From an uncultured Bacilli bacterium (lineage in GTDB: Bacteria; Bacillota_I; Bacilli_A; RF39; UBA660), in the NCBI GenBank assembly GCA_934096405.1, contig CAKOLW010000013.1, positions 1-37,369 on the forward strand: a stretch of DNA of 37,369 nucleotides, given 5' to 3'. This document shows, one piece after another, positions 22,991 through 32,646 of the stretch. The translations under genes were made by a program, and so were the position numbers. The notes beneath the pieces are model-generated. The model was not told the origin of the DNA. It made no database searches and worked only from the letters and a program-made list of their open reading frames with translations. Position 1 is the first letter of the stretch. Every line of letters begins with the position of its first letter.

Positions 22991-24156
22991 ACTTTACTTA
23001 TTTCTTTTTTAACGCTTTTCTCTTTACTGTATCCGAAGAAATCAAATTTTTCATCTAAGAATACATATATTACTTTTAATACTGCAACCACTGGTGTCGC
23101 AACAACCATACCCATTATACCAAAGAAGTGTTCAAATATCAACAATGAAATTACTATAGTTACTGGATGTAAGTCCATCTTTCTTCCCATAATAATTGGA
23201 TGTAAGAAATTTCCTTCAATACTTTGAGTTGCTACTATGAATACCAATATTAAAGTTCCTATTAATGGACTTTGTGTAAACCCAACTAAAATCGCAGGTA
23301 TACCACCAATATAAGGTCCCACATAAGGAATAATATTTGTAACTACACAGAATACTGCAAATAACACTGGTGCATTAAGTCCAATCAATGAAAAACCTAT
23401 TATATTTATAATTAACAAAATTAATGAATCTAAGAAAGTTCCATTTACAAATCCAAATAAAACTTCACTAATATTACTTGTTAATTTTTCAAAATCACCT
23501 TTAAATTTCTTAGGAACCATATTAATCAAGAACTTAGTAACATTATTAAAATTCATCAATAAGTAGAATCCAATAACTGCTCCTACTAAAAATTTACCAA
23601 CTCCACTAATTAACCCTTGTACTATAGAAACTATTTTACTTGGTAAATCAGTAGTTAAATTCTTAGAAAAATCTTCTAAATAATTCATAAATTGAATTTT
23701 AACATTAGTCATATCTATATTTGTACCATTACTAAGTTTTACAAATATATTATTAATTAAATCTTTAACATTAAGTAATAATTCAGGTGCTGTCTTAGCC
23801 ATTTCATTAAGTTGATCTACTAAAGCTGGAATAATTGCCAAACAAAATAAATATATCAAAATTACAAGCATTAAATATACTAAAGCAACTGCCCATCCTC
23901 TTCTCATACCTTTCTCATTTAATTTATTAACAATCGGATTTAAAAGCCATGCAATTATAAAACCTAAAAAGAATGGACTAATGACTGACAATATAGTAAA
24001 TAATATAGGAAAAATATTAAGTATTTTACATAGAAAAATAACACCCATTATAATTAAAAATACCATTACTACATAAAATAAATTTAATATTTTACTTCCA
24101 GTCTTAACTATCTCATTAACACCTTCTATATCTAATTTTTCTTTTTTATTATTCAT
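22975..24156 (-). CDS. AI-2E family transporter (UPF0118)
   Basis: 393 residues with about eight hydrophobic segments and the family's LLNPIVNKLN, GGIPAILVGFTQSPL and EGNFLHPIIMGRKMDLHPV motifs. Named after E. coli TqsA; members export diverse substrates (for example Na+/H+ exchange in some Bacilli), so the substrate is unknown. Its 3' end overlaps the start of the T-box leader. Confidence 0.9.
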   Translation of the reverse strand: MNNKKEKLDIEGVNEIVKTGSKILNLFYVVMVFLIIMGVIFLCKILNIFPILFTILSVISPFFLGFIIAWLLNPIVNKLNEKGMRRGWAVALVYLMLVILIYLFCLAIIPALVDQLNEMAKTAPELLLNVKDLINNIFVKLSNGTNIDMTNVKIQFMNYLEDFSKNLTTDLPSKIVSIVQGLISGVGKFLVGAVIGFYLLMNFNNVTKFLINMVPKKFKGDFEKLTSNISEVLFGFVNGTFLDSLILLIINIIGFSLIGLNAPVLFAVFCVVTNIIPYVGPYIGGIPAILVGFTQSPLIGTLILVFIVATQSIEGNFLHPIIMGRKMDLHPVTIVISLLIFEHFFGIMGMVVATPVVAVLKVIYVFLDEKFDFFGYSKEKSVKKEISKVSNAK

Positions 24157-24178
24157 ATTTCTTCACCCATCTAACTAT

Positions 24179-24206
24179 ATTCTACCATGTAAATTATTAA
24201 ATTCAA
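24179..24206 (-). promoter_or_regulatory. Promoter of the AI-2E transporter gene
   Basis: TTGAAT (24206-24201), 16-bp spacer, TAGAAT (24184-24179) with TGG directly before the -10. The T-box operon may be read from here. Confidence 0.6.
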
Positions 24207-24227
24207 TTACTTTTGTAAACACTTTAC

Positions 24228-24257
24228 AAAAAATAAACTCTAATATACTTAGAGTTT
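24228..24257 (-). terminator. Terminator of the small-protein gene
   Basis: AAACTCTAA/TTAGAGTTT 9-bp stem, 5-base loop, then ATTTTTT on the minus strand; it overlaps the stop codon of the 48-residue ORF. Confidence 0.85.
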
Positions 24258-24402
24258 ACATATTTTCAAAATCTTCGATAGTTTTCATTACTTCTTTTTT
24301 ACCTTTTTTCATGGCTTTTTTAATATCTTTTCCATATTTAGAAACACAATATCCAACACCTACGCCACCGATCATAAAAGCCATATTTTTCATAAAATTC
24401 AT
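24256..24402 (-). CDS. Small protein, 48 residues, hydrophobic Gly-rich N-terminus and Lys-rich tail
   Basis: The ATG at 24402 follows AAGGAG by 9 nt. MNFMKNMAFMIGGVGVGYCV is a short hydrophobic segment, followed by a basic amphipathic stretch (KKAMKKGKKEVMK) and an acidic end. This resembles YtxH-like or other small membrane-associated proteins of Bacilli, but no family is certain. It lies 39 bp after recD2 and has its own terminator. Coding is supported by a good ribosome site, the terminator placed at the stop, and non-random composition. Confidence 0.65.
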   Translation of the reverse strand: MNFMKNMAFMIGGVGVGYCVSKYGKDIKKAMKKGKKEVMKTIEDFENM

Positions 24403-24441
24403 AATAACACTCTCCTTCAGTATTATTATTCACTAAATTAC

Positions 24442-26619
24442 TTAATTTATACCTAAAATTTTCTTTAAAGCTGTATTTCTATATACACTATATTCAGTTT
24501 TAACAGCATAATTTAAACTATCTATATTTCCAATAATAATTAAACTCTTTTTAGCTCTTGTAACAGCTGTATAAATAAGTTTATTATAAAGCATTCTCTT
24601 CATATTAGAAGGCAAAACCACCACTACATTATCATATTCACTTCCCTGACTTTTATGCACACTTATTGCATAAGCTAAAGTAAATTCATCAAACTTACCT
24701 TTTTTATAGGATACTATATTACCATTATAATCTATTTCAATAAGAGGATTCTTACCCATAATAATTCTTTTAATATATCCAGTATCTCCATTAAATATAT
24801 TATTATCAACATCATTAACTAATTGAATAACTTTATCTCCTTCTCTATAAGTTACATCTCTAATAACAATATCTTTTTTCATGATAGATTCAGGATTAAA
24901 TATAGATTGCATTAAATTATTAATATTATCTATTCCATTTTCTCCCTTATACATAGGAATCAAAACTTGAAAATCTTCTGTAGACATATTCTTATCTCTA
25001 GCATGTTTAAAAATTGTAGTTAAATAAGATTTAATTTGTATATCTGGTACTGAAAAAAATTTAAAATCTTCATAATTAGTAGGAAAACTTTCAAAAACTT
25101 TTCTATTTTTTATATCCACCGCAAGTGGTATTATATAAGACTCCTTTTTAGTTCTATAAATATCTGTCAAATATATTCCTGGTAAATTTTTATCACTAAG
25201 TAAATCAGCCAATATATTTCCTGGTTGAATACTAGGCAATTGATTAGCATCCCCCACTAGAATTAATTTTACTTTACTTGTTAAACCATCTAATAAACTA
25301 TTAAATAAAAATATATCTACCATACTAAATTCATCTATTATGACTAACCTAGTATCTACAGGATTAAATCTATTAACACTAAATTCCTTAGTTTCTTTAT
25401 TCCACTTTAAGAACTTATGAATAGTACTAGACTTTCTATGTACACTTTCAGTTATTCTTTTACTAGCTTTTCCAGTAGGCGCTAGAAGAGTAATATCTTT
25501 AAGTTCAATATCACCACATAATTTTTCATAAATATCCACTACTGCTTTAATAATAGTGGTTTTACCAGTACCTGGTCCACCTGTAATAATAAATAGATTA
25601 TTTAGTAAACTTCCTTTAATCGCTTCTATTTGAGAATTATTAAAAGTAATATTATTTTCTTTTTGATACTTATTAATATAATCATCTATATCATCTTTAT
25701 TAAAAGTTGGTTTAATTTTATTTAAATAATTTATAGTATCAGCAATTTCAACTTCAGTTTCATAAAACATATTTAAAGTAATAAATTCATCCACCTCTAT
25801 AACAGTTTTACAAACAATCAAATCATTAAGCCTATCTAAAAACAATTTACTATCTAAATTAGTACTAAAATATTTATTCATCTCTAAATATAAACTTTCT
25901 CTAGTAACTAAAGTATCCCCAGTTGTATAACAAAGATTTTTAATTGAATATTTAATTAAAGCATCAATCCTAACATATTCAAATTCATCATGATTAGTTA
26001 AAAAAACTTTATCTAACTTTATAAAATTAATATCACTTTCTAACATATATATATTATTTTCTATAATATCAAAACATCTATCTTTATATTTATTAACAAT
26101 TTTTAAACACTCTTCAGTAGTAAAACCTAATTTATTAAATTCTATAATCAATTCTTGATCTTTATCATATTCTAATATTTTCTTAGTAAGTTCCCTTGCT
26201 TTCTTCTCATTCATACCCTTTAATCTAGATAAAACAGAATTACCATTCTTTATTTCATTTATAGTCTCTTCACCAAAAGTATCTACAATTACTTTAGCGG
26301 TTTTTGGTCCTATTCCTTTAAATATACCACTAGATAAATACATTATTATTCCATCAGTATCACTTGGTATAACAGATTCATAACTTGTTACATTAAACTG
26401 TATTCCAAACCTAGCATGATTTATCAAATTACCTTTAAAAATATAAGTTATTTCATTATTAAGAGGCATAAAATTACCAGTAAATGTCATAGTCTTATTC
26501 AAAAATTCTTTTACATCATCACTAGATTCTTTCACTTTAAATAGTCCTACTTTATAACCAGTAGAACTTTCATATAATATTTTAACTATATTTCCTTTAA
26601 TGTAACTATTTTCTTTCAT
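24442..26619 (-). CDS. recD2: ATP-dependent DNA helicase RecD2
   Basis: 725 residues. The N-terminal OB-like and helix-hairpin-helix part (GIFKGIGPKTAKVIVDTFGE) is typical of RecD2, the RecBC-independent form. The SF1B motor has Walker A FIITGGPGTGKTT, VIIDEFSMVD and the C-terminal AYAISVHKSQGSEYD and YTAVTRAK motifs. 5'-3' helicase with roles in repair and mismatch avoidance. There is no ribosome site upstream of the ATG; a TATAGT lies only six bases before it, which suggests a leaderless or near-leaderless mRNA. Confidence 0.94.
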   Translation of the reverse strand: MKENSYIKGNIVKILYESSTGYKVGLFKVKESSDDVKEFLNKTMTFTGNFMPLNNEITYIFKGNLINHARFGIQFNVTSYESVIPSDTDGIIMYLSSGIFKGIGPKTAKVIVDTFGEETINEIKNGNSVLSRLKGMNEKKARELTKKILEYDKDQELIIEFNKLGFTTEECLKIVNKYKDRCFDIIENNIYMLESDINFIKLDKVFLTNHDEFEYVRIDALIKYSIKNLCYTTGDTLVTRESLYLEMNKYFSTNLDSKLFLDRLNDLIVCKTVIEVDEFITLNMFYETEVEIADTINYLNKIKPTFNKDDIDDYINKYQKENNITFNNSQIEAIKGSLLNNLFIITGGPGTGKTTIIKAVVDIYEKLCGDIELKDITLLAPTGKASKRITESVHRKSSTIHKFLKWNKETKEFSVNRFNPVDTRLVIIDEFSMVDIFLFNSLLDGLTSKVKLILVGDANQLPSIQPGNILADLLSDKNLPGIYLTDIYRTKKESYIIPLAVDIKNRKVFESFPTNYEDFKFFSVPDIQIKSYLTTIFKHARDKNMSTEDFQVLIPMYKGENGIDNINNLMQSIFNPESIMKKDIVIRDVTYREGDKVIQLVNDVDNNIFNGDTGYIKRIIMGKNPLIEIDYNGNIVSYKKGKFDEFTLAYAISVHKSQGSEYDNVVVVLPSNMKRMLYNKLIYTAVTRAKKSLIIIGNIDSLNYAVKTEYSVYRNTALKKILGIN

Positions 26620-26625
26620 GAATTA

Positions 26626-26654
26626 ACTATATCATTTTTTTATTAAAATATAAA
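26626..26654 (-). promoter_or_regulatory. Possible recD2 promoter giving a leaderless message
   Basis: TTTATA (26654-26649), 17-bp spacer, extended TGA-TATAGT (26631-26626). The -10 ends six bases before the start codon, so transcription would begin at or next to the ATG. The -35 is weak. Confidence 0.4.
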
Positions 26655-26676
26655 GAAAAAACTCCATTAAGGAGTT
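26655..26676 (-). terminator. Terminator of tRNA-Ser
   Basis: AACTCC/GGAGTT 6-bp stem with a 5-base loop followed by T6 on the minus strand. Confidence 0.85.
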
Positions 26677-26687
26677 AATTTTATAAT

Positions 26688-26778
26688 TGGCGGAGTGAGA
26701 GAGATTTGAACTCTCGCACCAGTTTCCCGATCTACACCCTTAGCAGGGGCGCCTCTTCAACCACTTGAGTATCACTCC
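26688..26778 (-). tRNA. tRNA-Ser (anticodon GCT)
   Basis: Acceptor stem GGAGTGA/TCACTCC with discriminator G and an encoded CCA end. The anticodon loop CTGCTAA gives GCT, decoding AGC/AGU. A long variable arm (type II tRNA) and a T-loop GTTCAAATC are present. Own promoter (26799-26827) and terminator. 91 bases including CCA. Confidence 0.96.
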
Positions 26779-26798
26779 ATTTGCCTGATTACTTCTAA

Positions 26799-26827
26799 AT
26801 GATACCCTATTTTGAATTAAAAGTCAA
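26799..26827 (-). promoter_or_regulatory. Promoter of tRNA-Ser
   Basis: TTGACT (26827-26822), 17-bp spacer, TATCAT (26804-26799), followed about 20 bp downstream by the tRNA 5' end. The -35 is close to consensus, as expected for a stable RNA. Confidence 0.85.
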
Positions 26828-26861
26828 CACTTAGACAAACATTTTTATACAAAGAAAAATA

Positions 26862-26909
26862 AGTTATCGCCCAAAATTGATATGTATACCCTTAAAATGG
26901 TCGATAACT
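26862..26909. repeat. Inverted repeat between tRNA-Ser and the ABC gene
   Basis: AGTTATCG (26862-26869) and its complement CGATAACT (26902-26909) flank 32 bases. It has no T tract of its own. It might be an operator or the remains of an insertion; I see no gene inside. Confidence 0.4.
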
Positions 26910-26920
26910 CGCTATTATGT

Positions 26921-26951
26921 AAAAAATAGAAATGATTATGCATCATTTCTA
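26921..26951 (-). terminator. Terminator of the ABC operon
   Basis: TAGAAATGAT/ATCATTTCTA perfect 10-bp stem with a 5-base loop followed by T6 on the minus strand; contains the stop codon of the downstream ABC gene. Confidence 0.88.
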
Positions 26952-29350
26952 CTTAATATTCTTGCAGGCCTTTTACTAATTGTTCTATAAACCGGTATTA
27001 ATCCAAATACTAAATTAAACATTAATATTAAAACATAACTTACAATCAACATAATTGGACTAAATTCAATATAACTACTTACATAAGGCATCTTTGCTAA
27101 TTGATACAATATATAACTCATTATTAAATATCCAGGTGTACTAGCAAGCAATGTAATCGCAATTATTTCACCACCAAACATCTTATAAATATCTCTTCTT
27201 TTAAATCCAATAGCTCTTAAAATACCAACTTCTCTAACACGAGATAAGAAACTACTTCTAATCATCAAGAAAATTTCCACTAACGAAACAACTAAAATAA
27301 TTCCACTAAATAATAACTTACTATTCAAACTATCTCTAATATTAGCCATATAAACATCTTTACTCTTCTTATAAGAATCCTCTACATTTATATCATTATC
27401 TTTAAAATATTTTGTTACTGCTTCTTTATTTTCAGTATAAACACTCACATTACTTGTAGAAGTTATAACCTTTATTCTTATTGTTTCTGGCCCAACTAAA
27501 TATTTATTAACATTACTTAAACTTGTGTAATAACCAACAACAGTAAGTTTAGTATCATTAATTTTTGTATCTATTGTTTTATTTAATTTATAAGTATCAC
27601 TTAAATCATTATTAATTATTACTTCATAAGCATTCTCTGGCATTCTACCTTTAACCAAAGTAAAATCACTTACTAAATTATAATCAACAACAGTACTTTC
27701 TTCATCATATGAATAAAAATCTTCTTTACTATTATCTATAATTGTATAAAATTCACTATCACTAACATAAATATTTGGCTCTCCAGTATCAGATATACCT
27801 ACTATAGTATAATCTTTAACACCACCTAAACTAACAACTTGATTAATGTAATCAATTGCTTTACCATATCCAGCCATCTTAGGATTATAGTCCTCATTTA
27901 TCACTTTATCTATAATAAATTTATCAACAATTATTTCATTAGATTCACTAATACTTCTACCATATATAATATCATTTTCACTCAAATAACTTTTATCAGT
28001 CATAGATCCAGTTAAACTAACACTACTATTAAAAGTTTGATAATACTTATTAAACCTCAATATAAATGTCACAATAGATTCTCCTGGTATAACATACTTT
28101 ATATCTTCATTATCACTATATTTAACAAAATCATCCAAAGACACCTGTTTATCATTAACTAATAAATAATTTTTATTATATGTTAAAAAGTTCTTTTCAT
28201 CCACTTTTAATGAAGCAAGTATACTTGATACACTAAATGTTATAAACATCGCACTCAATACAAAACCAAACAATAACACTTTTTTCACAGCTTTATAATT
28301 CAATACTTTCTTTATACCTGTAACTAAAGAAGTAATTGGATTATATATACTTGAATATCTAACTTTATAATTCTTATCACTTACACTATCTAAATCAAAT
28401 TTATAATTTTCATATATACTTTTATCTATCTTTTTATAATGTTCATCCACAAATTCAACAGTAGATTCATTATTAAGAACTTCAACCTTTTCATTAGTCT
28501 TACTATTTATATAAATATTACCATTCTTAAGAACAATATCTAATTCAATTTTTTCATTATTATCATTATAATAATTTATCTTTAAATTATCTTTATTAAC
28601 AGTTTCTTTATTTTTAATATCTTTTAAATAAATCTTACCATCTAATCTATAATCTAGATCACTTGGAACATCATTTTTTTCATCACTAATAACTTTACCA
28701 TCTTGTATATGCAATATTCTATCTGAATAAAATTCAGCAATATCTTTTTCATGTGTTACTAAAATTACTAATCTTTCCTTAGAAATTGATTTAATTATAT
28801 TCATTATTTCTAAAGTATTCTTACTATCCAAATTACCAGTAGGTTCATCTGCAATAATAATCTTAGGATTCTTAACAATAGCCCTTGCAATTCCAACTCT
28901 TTGTCTTTCTCCTCCACTAAGCATATTAGCAAGTCTTTTTCTATATCTATACATTCCAACACGTTCTAAAACATAATTAACTCTTTTTTCTATTTCAGTT
29001 TTATCTTTTAAACCATTCATTTTAAGTGCTAAAGCAACATTATCAAAAACAGTCATATTATCTATAAGATTATAATCTTGAAATATGTAACCTATCTTTA
29101 AACTTCTTATCTTATCAACTTTATTTATACTTCTACCAGTTATCTTTTCTCCATCAATAATTATTTTACCTTTATTAACTTTATCTAAACCACCTATAGC
29201 GTTTAAAAGAGTTGTTTTACCACATCCACTTTCACCTAAAAATGTAACTAATCCATTGTCAGGTAACTCTAAAGAAGTATTATCTATAACATGTATTTCA
29301 CTTTTTCTATGTCTATTAAAATACTTATTAACATTAATTAACTTAATCAT
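26936..29350 (-). CDS. Fused ABC transporter ATPase-permease (MacB/FtsX type), second gene
   Basis: 804 residues. The N-terminal ABC ATPase has Walker A GESGCGKTTLL, signature MLSGGERQRVGIARA and Walker B IIIADEPTG (LolD/MacB-like). A linker follows, then a FtsX-like permease with one early helix near residue 360 and three C-terminal helices around a large extracytoplasmic domain; the C-terminus has VGILRAIGFKRRDIYKMF. Such exporters move lipids, peptides or antimicrobial compounds; the substrate is not readable. I start at ATG 29350, with AGGTG upstream, one base after the stop of the paralogous ABC gene, so the two are co-translated and probably form a heterodimer. Confidence 0.9.
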   Translation of the reverse strand: MIKLINVNKYFNRHRKSEIHVIDNTSLELPDNGLVTFLGESGCGKTTLLNAIGGLDKVNKGKIIIDGEKITGRSINKVDKIRSLKIGYIFQDYNLIDNMTVFDNVALALKMNGLKDKTEIEKRVNYVLERVGMYRYRKRLANMLSGGERQRVGIARAIVKNPKIIIADEPTGNLDSKNTLEIMNIIKSISKERLVILVTHEKDIAEFYSDRILHIQDGKVISDEKNDVPSDLDYRLDGKIYLKDIKNKETVNKDNLKINYYNDNNEKIELDIVLKNGNIYINSKTNEKVEVLNNESTVEFVDEHYKKIDKSIYENYKFDLDSVSDKNYKVRYSSIYNPITSLVTGIKKVLNYKAVKKVLLFGFVLSAMFITFSVSSILASLKVDEKNFLTYNKNYLLVNDKQVSLDDFVKYSDNEDIKYVIPGESIVTFILRFNKYYQTFNSSVSLTGSMTDKSYLSENDIIYGRSISESNEIIVDKFIIDKVINEDYNPKMAGYGKAIDYINQVVSLGGVKDYTIVGISDTGEPNIYVSDSEFYTIIDNSKEDFYSYDEESTVVDYNLVSDFTLVKGRMPENAYEVIINNDLSDTYKLNKTIDTKINDTKLTVVGYYTSLSNVNKYLVGPETIRIKVITSTSNVSVYTENKEAVTKYFKDNDINVEDSYKKSKDVYMANIRDSLNSKLLFSGIILVVSLVEIFLMIRSSFLSRVREVGILRAIGFKRRDIYKMFGGEIIAITLLASTPGYLIMSYILYQLAKMPYVSSYIEFSPIMLIVSYVLILMFNLVFGLIPVYRTISKRPARILSRNDA

Positions 29351-29351
29351 A

Positions 29352-31553
29352 TTACACCTCACTCCTATAAACACTCATAGAACTATTAGTAAATATCTTT
29401 CTAGCATACTTAGCACTTAATAAGAATGTCATAACTATTAAAATAACATAAATAATTATATTTTCCTTTAATCCTAAATAACTCAATGTATCTTTCATAC
29501 CACTAGCTATAACATTATGTTTAACTAATTCTAAGAAAGTAATATAAATCAAATACATTAAATTAGTAATTGTTAACAATTCTATATCTAATAATCTTTT
29601 AGTTGTTCTAATACTACTACCAAGCATTCTTATAATACTAAAGTAAATATTTCTAGATTTAAGTATTAACTTAATTACAAAATAACTTATAAAGAATAAA
29701 ACTACTATCAAAGCAACCATAACTAATAATTTTGCTATTCTAAGAACACCTACCATTGTAGATATATATAAACCATCTTTAAGATAGAAAGTATCAAATC
29801 CCATATCTTTTAATGTATTAATAACACTATCTTTTTCTTTATAATCTTTAATAAACACACTAGATTGATAACTGTTCATATCATATAACTTATCATAATC
29901 TGCTTGATTTACATAAATAGAATTAGAATGCTCATTATAATCTATACCTAATAATCTCTTAATATTGCTCTTATTATATTCATTAGTAATAGTTAAATCT
30001 ATTTTATTAGTAAATTTTTGATTTGTTAATGATACTTCTAAATTAGTCTTTTTACAATTACCCTTCTTACAATTATAACTATCATTTTCACTAATAAATG
30101 CTGTTCCTTCAGGTACTTTATCACTAGCTACTAACATATCACTAGACACATAATCATAATTAACTAACTTATCATTAAATAAAAATGACATCTTACTAAA
30201 TCTATTAATCAAAGTTTTATTAAATTTATTTATTAATGTACTACTCATATAAAAATCTAACTCATATTCTCTAGACTCATCATAAGAAATACCTACGATC
30301 TTTACTTTATACTCACTTCCATCACTATTATATATTCCTTCAATATTAAGTTCTTTGTCTAATATTTTATCTCCATCACTCAAATACCAATTATTCTTAC
30401 TACCACTAACTATTATCTCGTTATCATTTTCAATATTTCTTCCTAAATCAACTTTACCTTTAAACTTAGAAGCCTCATTAGCATATCCATATAAATAAAC
30501 ATCATTATCATAAATATCTATTTGATTATCTAAAACTAAATCATCTCTAACAATATAATCTACATTATTAATATGAGAAATACTTTCATATTCTTCATCA
30601 GTTATATTTGTTCCATCTAACTTCCTAATAATAATTCTTTTCTCTAAATCTTTAGTATTAAAAAATGAATTACTTCCACTTATACTTGACTCATATTCAC
30701 CTTTTTGAAAAGAAGCATATGTCATACTAATTGCAAAAATAATAAACAAATACACAAAACTAAGTAATAAGAACTTTGGTAATATATTAAATGTATTTCT
30801 AATACCAAGTCTTAATTTTGATATTATTTTAGCATCTTTATTAGTACTTAAATTAAAATTATCTACTTTTTTATAATCCTTTATTTTATTATCTTCAATT
30901 ACTCTTCCATCATGCATAGTAATTTTTCTTGTAACATACTCGCTTACTTGGTCATAGTTATGTGTTACAATTATTACTAATTTATATTCACTTATTTCAC
31001 TTAGTAATTTAATAATACTTTCTGCAGACCTAGAATCTAAATTACCAGTAGGTTCATCAGCAATTATTATAGGTGTATCTTTTGCCAAACATCTCGCAAT
31101 CGCAACACGTTGTTTCATACCACCACTTAATTTAGATACTTTAGTATGTCTATACTTATAAAGTCCAACTTTCTTCAAAATATCTAATATTCTTGATTTA
31201 ACCTCTCTTCTTTTATATCCATTTAATAAAAGAACCAATTCAACATTTTGATAAACAGTATAACTATTAATAAGATTAAAGTTTTGAAATATATTACCAA
31301 TATAATTTCTTCTATAATCTTCATATTCTCTTTCTGTATAATGGCTAGTCTCTTTTCCATTAATATACATTTCTCCATCTTCATAAGTATCAAGACCACT
31401 TATTACATTTAATAATGTTGATTTACCACTTCCTGAAGCACCAGTAATTGCAATAAATTCACCCATATTAAATTCCAAAGAAACTTTAGAGATTCCAGAA
31501 CTCACCATACCATTAGAATAATAATACTTGCTTACCTTATCTAATTTAATCAT
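29352..31553 (-). CDS. Fused ABC transporter ATPase-permease (MacB/FtsX type), first gene
   Basis: 733 residues. ABC ATPase at the N-terminus (Walker A GASGSGKSTLL, signature LSGGMKQRVAIARC, Walker B IIIADEPTG), then one helix near residue 250, a long extracytoplasmic region (about 280-600) and a C-terminal FtsX-like helical part (RNIYFSIIRMLGSSIRTTKR). Paired with the gene at 26936. GGAGG lies before the ATG. No two-component system of the Bce type is next to it, so a bacitracin-resistance role is not supported by context. Confidence 0.9.
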   Translation of the reverse strand: MIKLDKVSKYYYSNGMVSSGISKVSLEFNMGEFIAITGASGSGKSTLLNVISGLDTYEDGEMYINGKETSHYTEREYEDYRRNYIGNIFQNFNLINSYTVYQNVELVLLLNGYKRREVKSRILDILKKVGLYKYRHTKVSKLSGGMKQRVAIARCLAKDTPIIIADEPTGNLDSRSAESIIKLLSEISEYKLVIIVTHNYDQVSEYVTRKITMHDGRVIEDNKIKDYKKVDNFNLSTNKDAKIISKLRLGIRNTFNILPKFLLLSFVYLFIIFAISMTYASFQKGEYESSISGSNSFFNTKDLEKRIIIRKLDGTNITDEEYESISHINNVDYIVRDDLVLDNQIDIYDNDVYLYGYANEASKFKGKVDLGRNIENDNEIIVSGSKNNWYLSDGDKILDKELNIEGIYNSDGSEYKVKIVGISYDESREYELDFYMSSTLINKFNKTLINRFSKMSFLFNDKLVNYDYVSSDMLVASDKVPEGTAFISENDSYNCKKGNCKKTNLEVSLTNQKFTNKIDLTITNEYNKSNIKRLLGIDYNEHSNSIYVNQADYDKLYDMNSYQSSVFIKDYKEKDSVINTLKDMGFDTFYLKDGLYISTMVGVLRIAKLLVMVALIVVLFFISYFVIKLILKSRNIYFSIIRMLGSSIRTTKRLLDIELLTITNLMYLIYITFLELVKHNVIASGMKDTLSYLGLKENIIIYVILIVMTFLLSAKYARKIFTNSSMSVYRSEV

Positions 31554-31640
31554 TTTTCTTCCTCCATATTAAGAATAACACATAAACTATTATCATTATA
31601 TATAATTTAGGTTGCTTTATGTATATTCTTCCGTGACTTA

Positions 31641-31671
31641 ATTATATCATTGTTTAGAATATTTAAATATT
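31641..31671 (-). promoter_or_regulatory. ABC operon promoter with palindrome in the -35 region
   Basis: TATAAT (31646-31641) with an extended TGA before it, about 70 bp upstream of the ribosome site. Instead of a clear -35 there is a perfect 14-bp palindrome AATATTTAAATATT (31658-31671), a possible operator for a repressor or activator. Confidence 0.5.
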
Positions 31672-31720
31672 ATTTTACAAATCATTTACACTATTTAACA
31701 TTATTTTCTTATTAATCTTT

Positions 31721-32632
31721 TTAAATATTCACAGATTTGTTTAACTCTATTTTAAATGTTGTTTTATATACATTATCTGCATCTATTACTGATACTTCAA
31801 AATCATTCATTTCCTTTGTTATTAGTATTCCTATTGTTTTATTATGTATTGGTTTTTTTATTTCTTTATCTACTATATTCATATATGTTTTTATTTGTCC
31901 TAGATATTCTTTCCTTAGTTCTGTTATTTTTAGTTCTACTACTACAAAACAATTTCTAATGTAATTATATAAAAGAATATCTATGTAATTGAAGTTATTA
32001 CTAATTTTAATTTTATATTCTCTACCTACATATGTAAATCCACCTCCTAGTTGTTCTAAAAAATAATCTAAATCACTTATTATCATTTCTTGTAATACTT
32101 TTTCTGTAAATCTTTCTTTTAAATTATTGGTTCTAACTATTATTGGATTAAGTGCTTCTTCTCCTGATTTTACCTTTTTATTTGTTTCTAATTTTTCTCT
32201 TGTTTCAAGTGGTAATCTATGATATTCATCACTTTTTATTCTAAGTGACAATTCTCTCTTACTAAGATTTTCTCTTTTTGTTACATAAATGTAATACTTT
32301 ATCTCATTAATATCTTTTAATGGTAAAAGTAATTTATAATGTGACCAGGTCAAAAGGTGCTCCAGTGGGGCACCTTTCTGAATAATTTGAAAAAACACTT
32401 TCATTCTTTTCAAATCAGATGTGCTATATCCTTTACCAAATTCTTTTGTTAAAATAATCGCATATTTCTTAACTATGCCTTCTCCGTAATGTTTACCAGC
32501 TAGTGTTAGTTCTTTTCCTATGTTATAATTTCTAGTAAGTTTATCTAAGTTATTCCTATATTCTCTTACCATTACTTTTACTTCTGTTGTTATTATTTCA
32601 TTTCTTATTTGTTCTAAATAATTGTCTTTCAT
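31721..32632 (-). CDS. DUF1016/YhcG-family PDDEXK nuclease-like protein (copy 1)
   Basis: 303 residues. DUF1016 N-terminal domain with LTWSHYKLLL, and C-terminal YhcG-type PDDEXK domain with NYIDILLYN...FVVVELKI (D...E-x-K). The family is found near type I restriction-modification genes and mobile DNA; the biochemical role is not firmly known. It is almost identical to the next gene upstream (32647-33558), except for residues 59-93. RBS AGGAG eight bases before the ATG. No restriction genes are in the window. Confidence 0.85.
   Translation of the reverse strand: MKDNYLEQIRNEIITTEVKVMVREYRNNLDKLTRNYNIGKELTLAGKHYGEGIVKKYAIILTKEFGKGYSTSDLKRMKVFFQIIQKGAPLEHLLTWSHYKLLLPLKDINEIKYYIYVTKRENLSKRELSLRIKSDEYHRLPLETREKLETNKKVKSGEEALNPIIVRTNNLKERFTEKVLQEMIISDLDYFLEQLGGGFTYVGREYKIKISNNFNYIDILLYNYIRNCFVVVELKITELRKEYLGQIKTYMNIVDKEIKKPIHNKTIGILITKEMNDFEVSVIDADNVYKTTFKIELNKSVNI
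32353..32377. repeat. Hairpin inside DUF1016 copy 1
   Basis: AAAGGTGCTCC/GGGGCACCTTT (11-bp stem, one T-G wobble) with loop AGT, at the junction of the divergent and conserved parts of the gene. Copy 2 has a different hairpin at the same place. Confidence 0.55.
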
Positions 32633-32646
32633 TAGTTCTTCTCCTT

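Noticed and set aside
26862..26909. AGTTATCG inverted repeat as a terminator or insertion-sequence end
   Set aside because: The 32-base loop lacks a T tract and there is no transposase or target duplication; kept only as an unexplained repeat.
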